A stretch of DNA of 23,521 nucleotides, taken from the NCBI GenBank assembly GCA_016193065.1, contig JACPSX010000189.1, forward strand, positions 1-23,521. The letters run 5' to 3'. The stretch comes from Candidatus Tectimicrobiota bacterium. GTDB lineage: Bacteria > JACPSX01. Both the position numbers and the translations under genes were made by a program. How positions within the stretch are numbered: position 1 is the stretch's first letter; every line of letters starts with the position of its first letter. This document shows positions 1-6,654 of the stretch, in pieces. Below the pieces are notes generated by a model. The model saw only the letters and a list, made by a program, of their open reading frames with translations. It had not been told where the DNA came from and did not search any database.

Positions 1-238
1 AAAGCGGCAGCTTCCAAGGAGAGGCCACCTTTGACCCCATCTCATGCGAGACGTGGTCTTATGCGGTATTAGCCCCGCTTTCGCAAGGTTATCCCGCTCT
101 TCTGGGCAGGTTGCTCACGTGTTACTCACCCGTTCGCCGCTTTACTCGGAAGGGTTGCCCCCTCCTTTCTCGCACGACTTGCATGTGTTAAGCACGCCGC
201 CAGCGTTCGTTCTGAGCCAGGATCAAACTCTCCAAATC
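1..238 (-). rRNA. rrs: 16S ribosomal RNA, 5' portion (3' part outside the window)
   Basis: Read on the minus strand, the segment begins with the universal small-subunit 5' region: AGAGTTTGATCCTGGCTCAG (the 27F primer site) at about 211-230, followed by the conserved AACGAACGCTGGCGGCGTGC stretch and the AACGGGTGAGTAACACGTGA segment near 107-130. About 240 nt of an approximately 1.5 kb gene is present; the rest lies beyond position 1. The exact mature 5' end is estimated at about 235-238. The gene follows tyrS on the same strand and is preceded by tandem promoters and a boxA element. The sequence form is compatible with a deltaproteobacterial-type 16S, but the piece is too short for firm placement by eye. 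Confidence 0.97.
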
Positions 239-249
239 ATGAAGAGTTA

Positions 250-278
250 CCCGAGGGAAAAAAACTTCTTCCCGCGGG
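250..278 (-). other. rRNA leader hairpin
   Basis: An inverted repeat in the transcribed leader pairs CCCG/CGGG and GGGAA/TTCCC around a single mismatch, with a T-rich loop when read on the minus strand. It sits between boxA and the mature 16S 5' end, so it is probably a leader or processing hairpin. The T-run lies in the loop and not after the stem, which argues against a terminator. Confidence 0.45.
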
Positions 279-326
279 CATACATCAGAATTGACTCGTT
301 GCCTGCTGATCATAACGAGCCCTCTT

Positions 327-342
327 CAGTTTTCAAAGAGCA
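327..342 (-). promoter_or_regulatory. boxA antitermination element of the rRNA leader
   Basis: On the minus strand the sequence reads TGCTCTTTGAAAACTG, a close match to the rRNA boxA consensus bound by NusB/NusE (S10). It lies about 20-25 nt downstream of the predicted start from the second promoter and about 90 nt before the 16S gene, where antitermination signals of rRNA operons are found. Confidence 0.75.
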
Positions 343-367
343 AAGGGTTCCTGTTCCGGAACTTGCT

Positions 368-395
368 AATATACCCTATTAGGGAAACTTGTCAA
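368..395 (-). promoter_or_regulatory. rRNA promoter P2 (sigma70-type)
   Basis: On the minus strand TTGACA (390-395) is followed after 16 bp by TATATT (368-373). The predicted start is near 361, just upstream of boxA. The perfect -35 box and the position immediately before 16S make this the proximal rrn promoter. Confidence 0.75.
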
Positions 396-438
396 GACAA
401 AAAAGCCTTTTCAGATTTTTCCTCCGATTCTGTTATAA

Positions 439-467
439 AAAATATTCTCCCCCGGCGCTCTTGTCAA
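439..467 (-). promoter_or_regulatory. rRNA promoter P1 (sigma70-type)
   Basis: On the minus strand TTGACA (462-467), then 17 bp, then TATTTT (439-444). It lies 32 bp after the tyrS stop codon and about 70 bp upstream of P2, giving the tandem promoter layout common for rRNA operons. No GC hairpin followed by a T-run is visible between the tyrS stop and this promoter. Confidence 0.65.
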
Positions 468-498
468 GAACCTGAATAAGCTATGTAAATACCACAGT

Positions 499-1740
499 TT
501 ACGATGTTACCGGAATGACCCGCAGGAAGCGCCGCTTCCCGACCCGCAGCAAATAAGACTTGCCCGGGAGGAGTTCCAGGTTCGCCTCCCGAACCTTCTC
601 CCCATCCAGGCTCACCCCCCCCTGCTCGATGAGCCGGATCGCCTCTGAGGTACTTGACGCCAAGCCGGCTTTGGTCATCAGGCGGGGGAGCCACATCTTG
701 TCTCCATCCCAGAGGAGGCGGAGTTCGGGAACCTCAGCGGGGACCTCTCTGTACCGAAAAAGCCTGTCAAAGTTATCACGGGCCGTCGCGGCAGCCTCAG
801 CGCCGTGAAACCGGCTGACAATTTCGGCTGCCAAATCCGCTTTGATATCTCTCGGGTTCACTTCTTGTCTCTCCACCCGACTTTTAAGGAGGTGAAGTTC
901 CTCCATGCCTTGGTCGCTGAGCAAGTCGTAGTAACGCCACATGAGATCGTCAGAGATGGACATGAGCTTGCCGTACATTTCTCCCGGAGGCTCGCTAATA
1001 CCGATGTAATTCCCTAGGCTTTTGCTCATTTTCTGGACTCCGTCAATCCCTTCCAAGATCGGCATCGTAATGATCACTTGGGCAGGCTGCTCAAAGGCCC
1101 TCTGCAAATCGCGTCCCATGAGCAGATTAAACTTCTGATCCGTCCCTCCCAACTCCACATCTGCTTTCAGGGAAACGGAATCGTAGGCTTGCAGCAGAGG
1201 GTAGAGAAACTCATGGATAGCGATGGGCAGTTGGCCGGTGTAACGGGTGTGGAAGTCCTCCCTCTCCAGCATCTGGGCCACCGTGAAGCGAGCGCTCATC
1301 AATATGAGGTCCCGGGCACTGAGATTGCCCAGCCAGCGGCTGTTCAATTCGATCCGGGTTTTCTGCGAGTCCAAAATTTTAAAGATCTGGTCCTGGTATG
1401 TCTTGGCGTTCGCCTGGATCTCTTCCGGGCTTAGAGGGGGACGGGTTTCGGATTTCCCGCTGGGATCTCCGATCATCCCCGTAAAGTCCCCGATGAGGAA
1501 GATAACCTGATGCCCCAGAGTCTGAAAATGCTTAAGCTTCTGCAGGACCACGGTATGCCCCGAATGCAGGTCCGGAGCCGTAGGATCCATCCCCAGTTTT
1601 ACCCGCAAAGGTTCCCCCGATTGCCGGGAGCAGCGAAGCTTTTCCAGTAGTTCTTCCTCCTGGATGATCTCCACCGCTCCCCGCTTCAGAAACCGTAGCT
1701 GTTCTTCCGGACTCATGGGGGGATAATTCTTCTCCCGCAT
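499..1740 (-). CDS. tyrS: Tyrosyl-tRNA synthetase
   Basis: Class I aminoacyl-tRNA synthetase that charges tRNA-Tyr with tyrosine in the cytoplasm. The protein of about 413 residues carries the HIGH-type motif as HSGH (near residues 59-62), the KMSKS signature (near 237-241), the LGGTDQKFN tyrosine-pocket stretch (near 197-205) and a C-terminal S4-like RNA-binding domain (about 350-410). This layout and length fit the TyrRZ-type bacterial enzyme. Two adjacent starts are possible, GTG at 1743 and ATG at 1740; ATG is preferred because an AGGGGG ribosome-binding site lies 6 nt upstream. The start overlaps the stop of the MoaD-like gene, implying translational coupling. It is the last gene of the galU-lon operon and directly precedes the rRNA promoters. 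Confidence 0.97.
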   Translation of the reverse strand: MREKNYPPMSPEEQLRFLKRGAVEIIQEEELLEKLRCSRQSGEPLRVKLGMDPTAPDLHSGHTVVLQKLKHFQTLGHQVIFLIGDFTGMIGDPSGKSETRPPLSPEEIQANAKTYQDQIFKILDSQKTRIELNSRWLGNLSARDLILMSARFTVAQMLEREDFHTRYTGQLPIAIHEFLYPLLQAYDSVSLKADVELGGTDQKFNLLMGRDLQRAFEQPAQVIITMPILEGIDGVQKMSKSLGNYIGISEPPGEMYGKLMSISDDLMWRYYDLLSDQGMEELHLLKSRVERQEVNPRDIKADLAAEIVSRFHGAEAAATARDNFDRLFRYREVPAEVPELRLLWDGDKMWLPRLMTKAGLASSTSEAIRLIEQGGVSLDGEKVREANLELLPGKSYLLRVGKRRFLRVIPVTS

Positions 1741-1982
1741 CACGAGCCCCCTGCCAAAGCCGGAAACAGGCTCACCACGTCTCCCTCATGGAGGCGCTCC
1801 GTGGGGTGGCTGTGCGCGCCGTTCACCAGGACAAGTTCTGCTAACTCCGGGGGGATTCGCAAAGCCGAGAGCAAATCTGCAATGGAACTCCCCTCCTCCA
1901 ACTGCCAATGAAACACGTACCCCAGGGTCTCCGGAGGGGCATAGCTTCTGAGCAGAGCAAATAACTTCACCGTGACTTCCAC
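1740..1982 (-). CDS. MoaD/ThiS-family sulfur-carrier-like protein
   Basis: Small ubiquitin-fold protein of 80 residues. Family members end in Gly-Gly, are adenylated by an E1-like enzyme (MoeB/ThiF) and carry sulfur as a C-terminal thiocarboxylate for molybdopterin, thiamine or other sulfur transfers. Visible here are the opening strand [14 protein letters not shown], a central helix ([13 protein letters not shown]), the loop [13 protein letters not shown] and the family ending [13 protein letters not shown]. The protein ends GGS, with one serine after the Gly-Gly, which would mask the reactive end unless trimmed. The start is taken as GTG at 1982, which has GGAGGAGG about 5 nt upstream; the longer frame to 2087 runs inside lon. 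The first 16 nt overlap the end of lon and the stop overlaps the tyrS start. The specific pathway cannot be told from the sequence. Confidence 0.85.
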   Translation of the reverse strand: MEVTVKLFALLRSYAPPETLGYVFHWQLEEGSSIADLLSALRIPPELAELVLVNGAHSHPTERLHEGDVVSLFPALAGGS

Positions 1983-4489
1983 CTTACCTCCTCCGGCAAC
2001 TTTTTCCGCCGCATTTCCACCGGAGTCGGCACCGGATGCCTTTCGTGGGTTCTCTCGGTCTGATTTCTCTCCCACTCGGTCAAGCACACCGGAAGAACTT
2101 CATCCATATGCTGAACGAAGACAAAGCTGAGAGACATTTTCACGTTTCTCGGAAGCTCATCCAGGTCCTTGCGGTTCCCTTCCGGCAAGACAACGATCCG
2201 CAGGCCCGCGCCGCGAGCAGCCAGGATCTTCTCTTTCAGCCCGCCGACTGGAAGAACCATCCCCCGCAGGGTGATCTCTCCGGTCATTGCCACCTCTTTC
2301 CTAAGCGGAACCCCCGTGAACAATGAGACGAGTGCCGCGGCCACAGTAATGCCCGCCGACGGTCCATCTTTGGGAATGGCTCCCGCCGGGACATGGATAT
2401 GGATGTCTTTTTCGCCAAACACGTCCTCCGCAATATTCCATTCTCTGGCCCTGGAGCGCACGAAGCTGAGAGCCGTCTGGGCCGACTCCTTCATGACCTC
2501 ACCCAGCTGTCCGGTCAACAGGATCTGCCCCTTTCCTTTCATGGCCGTGGCCTCAATCGGCATTAGTTCCCCTCCGACCTCGGTCCAAGCCAGGCCCATC
2601 GCAACCCCGATCTCATCCTGGCGTCGCTCGGGCTCTGGAATAAAGCGACGGACCCCGAGATATTTGGCAATATTTCCCGCCTGAATGTGAAAGGATTTCT
2701 GCTTGCCTTCTGCGATCTCCCGCACCACGCGGCGGCAAATTTTCGCCATTTCCCGCTCGATGTTCCGTAAACCGGCTTCCCGCGTATACTCCCTTATGGC
2801 CTTGAGGATCGCCCCATCCGAAATCCTGAGCCAGCGGCTGCGAATCCCGTGATCCGAGAATTGTCGCGGTAAAATGAAACTCCGGACGATGAACAGCTTT
2901 TCCTCCTCCGTGTAACCGGAAAGAAACATGACCTCCATGCGATCCCGCAGCGCGGGGGGGATGGGATCCAGCAGGTTCGCCGTGGCGATAAACATGACCT
3001 TGGAAAGGTCAAACGGCACGCCCAGATAATGATCACTGAAATTCGAATTCTGCTCCGGGTCCAGAACCTCAAGAAGTGCGGAGGCCGGATCTCCCCGAAA
3101 GTCCGTCCCAATCTTGTCGATCTCGTCCAGCATGAAAACGGGATTGTTCGAGCCGGCCTGCTTTAAACCCTGCAGGATCCTGCCCGGCAGCGCCCCGACG
3201 TAAGTTCGGCGGTGCCCCCGGATCTCAGCCTCGTCCTTGATTCCCCCCAGGGAGATCCGAACAAACCGCCTGCCAAGACAGCGAGCGATGGATTTCCCCA
3301 GAGAAGTCTTCCCCACTCCCGGCGGTCCCACGAAGCAGAGGATGGGCCCCTTCATCCGCTTCTTGACTTTAGTGACCGCCAAGTATTCAAGGATTCGTTC
3401 CTTCACCTTTTCCAGATTATGGTGATCCTCATCAAGAACCCGCCGGGCGATCTTGAGGTCGATGCTCTCCTTGGTGGACTTGCTCCAGGGTAAGCTCACC
3501 ATCCAGTCCACGTAGGTGCGAATCAACGTAGCCTCCGCGGAGTCCGGATGCATGTGCTCAAGGCGAGAGATCTGCTTCATGCACTCTTCCTGGCCCGCGG
3601 GGGACATCTTCGCTTTCTTGACCTTGCGCCTGAGCTCATGGACTTCCTGCTGGCGCTCGTCGGCATCACCCAGCTCTTTCTGAATGGCTTTGAGCTGCTC
3701 GCGGAGAAAATATTCGCGCTGTGCCTTGTTTATCTCTTCCTTGGCTTCGGATTCAATCTCGTGCTGGACGGTCAGCAGTTCCAATTCCAGATTCAAGTGC
3801 TCGCCCACCTTCTTCAGACGAGTCACGGGATCCGTAATCTCCAGGATTCTCTGGGCTTCTTCCACGCCCAATTCGAGATTGGAGGATACCAGGTCAGCCA
3901 GGCGGCCGGGGGATTTCAAACCATTGGCCACAAGGAGAACGTCATAAGGGATCGCTTTTCCCAAAGAAATAATTCTCTCCAGGCGTTCCTTCACGTTCCG
4001 CATGAGAGCCTCGACCCGGATCCCCTTTTCCCTTGTTTCCGTGCCTTCATCAAGAGGCTGGATTTTCACCATGTAGAACGGGCGGCTCTGCGCAAATTCG
4101 ACAAGCCTGGCCCGCCTGAGGCCCTGCACGAGGATCTTGACCCGGCCGTCGGGAAGCTTGAGCATGCGGATCATGTTGACCACGGTACCTACGGAGTAGA
4201 TATCTTCAGGGCGCGGATCCTCGGCTTCCACCCGCTTCTGGGCCGAAAGGAGCAGGAGCCTTTCTCCGGCCAGGGCGCTTTCCACCGCTTTGACGGAGGC
4301 ATCTCTGCCGACGAAAAGCGGGAGAATCATCATCGGGAAAACGACTACATCCCGGACCGAGACCAGAGGTAGTTGCAGGGGCAGGTCGAAAGCGGCGGTC
4401 TCCTCCCCCAGATTCGCAGGAACCCGGAGGGGAGTCTCAAGGGACTCCGCCATGGGGTGAGGAGGTTGTTTTCTTTCCTCAGATGACAT
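1967..4489 (-). CDS. lon: ATP-dependent protease La (Lon)
   Basis: Cytoplasmic AAA+ serine protease that degrades misfolded and regulatory proteins. Domain order, numbered from the chosen start: Lon substrate-binding N domain (about 38-240), coiled-coil linker (about 240-320), AAA+ module with Walker A GPPGVGKT (388-395) and Walker B FMLDEID (452-458), then the protease domain with catalytic Ser711 in PKDGPSAG and Lys754 in GLKEKILAA, the same 43-residue spacing as in E. coli Lon. After the usual end there is a charged tail of about 40 residues whose codons run into the MoaD-like gene. The frame opens with TTG at 4540, overlapping the galU stop, and also has ATG at 4510. ATG at 4489 is preferred because it has the better, though weak, purine-rich stretch upstream. 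Second gene of the galU operon. Confidence 0.96.
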   Translation of the reverse strand: MSSEERKQPPHPMAESLETPLRVPANLGEETAAFDLPLQLPLVSVRDVVVFPMMILPLFVGRDASVKAVESALAGERLLLLSAQKRVEAEDPRPEDIYSVGTVVNMIRMLKLPDGRVKILVQGLRRARLVEFAQSRPFYMVKIQPLDEGTETREKGIRVEALMRNVKERLERIISLGKAIPYDVLLVANGLKSPGRLADLVSSNLELGVEEAQRILEITDPVTRLKKVGEHLNLELELLTVQHEIESEAKEEINKAQREYFLREQLKAIQKELGDADERQQEVHELRRKVKKAKMSPAGQEECMKQISRLEHMHPDSAEATLIRTYVDWMVSLPWSKSTKESIDLKIARRVLDEDHHNLEKVKERILEYLAVTKVKKRMKGPILCFVGPPGVGKTSLGKSIARCLGRRFVRISLGGIKDEAEIRGHRRTYVGALPGRILQGLKQAGSNNPVFMLDEIDKIGTDFRGDPASALLEVLDPEQNSNFSDHYLGVPFDLSKVMFIATANLLDPIPPALRDRMEVMFLSGYTEEEKLFIVRSFILPRQFSDHGIRSRWLRISDGAILKAIREYTREAGLRNIEREMAKICRRVVREIAEGKQKSFHIQAGNIAKYLGVRRFIPEPERRQDEIGVAMGLAWTEVGGELMPIEATAMKGKGQILLTGQLGEVMKESAQTALSFVRSRAREWNIAEDVFGEKDIHIHVPAGAIPKDGPSAGITVAAALVSLFTGVPLRKEVAMTGEITLRGMVLPVGGLKEKILAARGAGLRIVVLPEGNRKDLDELPRNVKMSLSFVFVQHMDEVLPVCLTEWERNQTERTHERHPVPTPVEMRRKKLPEEVRWKSR

Positions 4490-4536
4490 TCGCTTCCACT
4501 TCTCTTTCATGCGGGGTGCGGGAAATCCCTGGGAAA

Positions 4537-5421
4537 TCAACCAAGGGGCTGAAGGCGTTCCAGGTCGAGTTCCTCAAGATACGATCTGAAACTCTCGCCG
4601 AGTTCCGGATCGCGCAGAGCAAATTCAACCGTGGCCTTAAGAAAACCTAACTTACTGCCGGCGTCGTAACGGGTCCCCTCAAACTCGTAAGCATAAACCG
4701 TCTGGCTCTTGAGAAGAAGTCGGAGGGCGTCGGTTAGCTGAATTTCTCCCTTGGAGTCCGGCTGGGTATCTTCGATCTCCCGAAAGATCTCCGGGGTGAG
4801 AATGTACCGGCCGATGATCGCCAGGTCCGAGGGGGCCCTATCGGGATCCGGCTTCTCCACAAGATCGAGGACCTGGTACAACCGATCCCCCATTTTCCGC
4901 GGCGCCACTACGCCGTAGTTGCTCACCTGATTCCTAGGAACTCGTTCCACCGCCAGGATCGAGCACTGGTGCCTTTCATACACGTTCATGAGCTGGCGCA
5001 GGCAGGGAACTTCCGAGTGGATGATGTCATCGCCGAGCAAGACAGCAAAGGGTTCATGACCCACAACTTGGCGCGCGCACAGGATCGCGTGGCCCAGTCC
5101 CAGCGCTTCCCGCTGGCGGACATAGCAAAAGGAGATCATGTTGGAGATCTTCCTCACCGTCTCCACCAAATCATTCTTCCCCCGTTGGACAAGCAACTGC
5201 TCCAACTCAAAGGAAACGTCAAAATGATCCTCGATGGCGTTCTTCCCACGCCCCGTGATGATGATGACCTCACGAATCCCAGACGCCTTGGTTTCTTCCA
5301 CCACGTACTGGATCAGAGGCTTGTCAACCAGGGGGAGCATCTCTTTGGGGCAAGACTTGGTAGCCGGTAGGAACCGGGTCCCAAGGCCAGCCGCGGGCAA
5401 AACCGCCTTTGAAATTCCCAT
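4537..5421 (-). CDS. galU: UTP--glucose-1-phosphate uridylyltransferase
   Basis: Makes UDP-glucose from UTP and glucose-1-phosphate for envelope polysaccharides. The 294-residue protein has the nucleotidyltransferase signature AAGLGTRFLPATKSCPKEM at the N-terminus, the LLGDDI metal-site region, and the C-terminal QLTDALR and GTRYDAGSKLGFLKA motifs typical of GalU. The start at 5421 is supported by AAGGAGAAGC immediately upstream and by the family N-terminus; an in-frame GTG 24 nt earlier is less likely. It is the first gene of the operon and its promoter is at 5472-5501. Its stop overlaps the earliest possible lon start. Confidence 0.97.
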   Translation of the reverse strand: MGISKAVLPAAGLGTRFLPATKSCPKEMLPLVDKPLIQYVVEETKASGIREVIIITGRGKNAIEDHFDVSFELEQLLVQRGKNDLVETVRKISNMISFCYVRQREALGLGHAILCARQVVGHEPFAVLLGDDIIHSEVPCLRQLMNVYERHQCSILAVERVPRNQVSNYGVVAPRKMGDRLYQVLDLVEKPDPDRAPSDLAIIGRYILTPEIFREIEDTQPDSKGEIQLTDALRLLLKSQTVYAYEFEGTRYDAGSKLGFLKATVEFALRDPELGESFRSYLEELDLERLQPLG

Positions 5422-5471
5422 GCTTCTCCTTCCAATCCGAACCAACGCCAGCAGCCTGATAGAACTTGAAA

Positions 5472-5501
5472 ATTCTAACCGACCCTAAAACTCCTTGTCA
5501 A
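5472..5501 (-). promoter_or_regulatory. Promoter of the galU-lon-moaD-like-tyrS operon
   Basis: On the minus strand TTGACA (5496-5501), then an 18-bp spacer, then TAGAAT (5472-5477). The predicted start is near 5465, about 45 nt ahead of the galU ATG. It is the only strong sigma70-like site seen upstream of this four-gene run. Confidence 0.7.
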
Positions 5502-5519
5502 CGACATTAAGATCAATGT

Positions 5520-5549
5520 TTGACCTGGATTGCCTCCATTTGCTAGTAT
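5520..5549 (+). promoter_or_regulatory. Promoter of the gshB-like gene
   Basis: TTGACC (5520-5525), an 18-bp spacer and TAGTAT (5544-5549) lie about 45 bp upstream of the gshB ATG. It is divergent from the galU promoter; the two -35 boxes are separated by about 18 bp. Confidence 0.6.
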
Positions 5550-5574
5550 AGATCTCCCTTAGCGGCAGAGATCT
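5550..5574. repeat. Perfect 7-bp inverted repeat just downstream of the gshB -10 box
   Basis: AGATCTC (5550-5556) and GAGATCT (5568-5574) form a perfect inverted repeat with an 11-nt loop. It starts at the first base after the -10 hexamer, so it could be an operator over the transcription start or a small 5' leader hairpin. Confidence 0.4.
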
Positions 5575-5592
5575 CGACTCTTTGGAGCCCGA

Positions 5593-6654
5593 ATGATGGC
5601 CAGCTACCGCGTTGGTTTCGTCATGGATCCCATGGAAAAAATCCACGTCGAAGACGACACCAGCGTGGCCCTCATGCTGGAATCCCAGCGCCGCGGCTGG
5701 GATGTCTATTACCTGCTTCTCGGCGGCCTCTTCGTGCAATCCCAAGAAGCCACGGGGAGGGGGCTCCCTGTGCGCGTAGACCTGAGGTCGGGCTTTGAGA
5801 TCACTGGCCCCGCCACCACCTTCCCCCTGAGAGAACTCGATGCCGTCTTTATCCGCAAGGAACCCCCCTTTGACATGGATTATGTTTTCAGTACCTACAT
5901 ACTGGAGCTGGCGGCTTCTGACACATTCATGGTCAACCACCCGAAAGGCCTCCGGGACGCCAACGAGAAACTCTTCATTCTCAATTTCCCGGAAATCATC
6001 CCGCCCACCTGTGTCGCTAAAGAGCCAGCCATCCTCAAGTCGTTCCTGGCCTCAGTGTGAGGCGAAATAGTCGTCAAACCCCTCGGCGGAAAAGGAGGAG
6101 AGGGGGTGCTCTACCTCCACAGCGGTGACCGGAATTTAAACGCTCTCTTGGAGATCTCGACCCAAACAGGGACGGAGTACGTGATGGCCCAGCGCTATCT
6201 GCCGGAGATTGTCCATGGCGATAAACGGGTCCTAATCCTGGACGGAAAACCGGTCGGAGCCTTCAACCGCGTTCCCGCCGCCGGCGAGCTCAGAGGGAAC
6301 ATCCACGCCGGTGGAACTTGCTGCAAGGCATCCTTAACCGATAGGGACCACTTCATCTGCGGAGTTTTGGCGGATTCTCTCCGGGCTCATGGGCTCCACT
6401 TTGTCGGGGTAGACATCATTGGCGGTTACGTGACCGAAATTAACGTCACAAGCCCCGCCGGCATTCCGGAGATAAACGGCTTTGACGGTACCCGGTTGGA
6501 AGCCGATACCCTCGATTTCCTGGAAGAACGATTCAAAACTTCCCCCCGCATTGCCTCCGGGTCTAGACAGCCCCCGGCGTGCGGAGGATCTTGGCTTTCT
6601 CCAAAAGCCGACTCAGATAGACCTGGGGAATCGTCTGGCGGCGCTGTTCCGTGA
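5593..6654 (+). pseudogene. gshB: Glutathione synthetase (GshB-type, ATP-grasp), interrupted by one in-frame TGA
   Basis: GshB joins gamma-glutamylcysteine and glycine with ATP to form glutathione. The frame starts at ATG 5593 with GGAG at 5584-5587 and follows the family from VGFVMDPMEKI through IRKEPPFDMDYVFSTYILE and NHPKGLRDANEKLF. At 6058-6060 a TGA stops it after 155 residues. The same frame then continues without shift: GEIVVKPLGGKGGEGV, the MAQRYLPEIVHGDKR ATP-grasp segment, a glycine-rich HAGGT loop and the metal-binding EINVTSPAGI. The TGA falls in a variable linker between conserved blocks, and no other lesion is visible. The natural C-terminus is expected near 6550; the frame runs on to 6654 and overlaps the end of the ppiD-like gene by 92 nt. 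It may be a recent nonsense mutation, a sequencing error or a read-through case. Confidence 0.85.

Noticed and set aside
250-278. Intrinsic terminator before 16S
   Set aside because: The T-run is in the loop, not after the stem, and the hairpin lies inside the rRNA leader downstream of boxA.
3548-4372. 274-codon open frame on the plus strand opposite lon
   Set aside because: It is antisense to strongly conserved Lon codons, has no family resemblance, and such frames are common in GC-rich genes.
6055-6063. Selenocysteine or global recoding at the gshB TGA
   Set aside because: No cysteine or selenocysteine is expected at this linker site in GshB, no clear following hairpin was identified, and TGA ends other genes normally.
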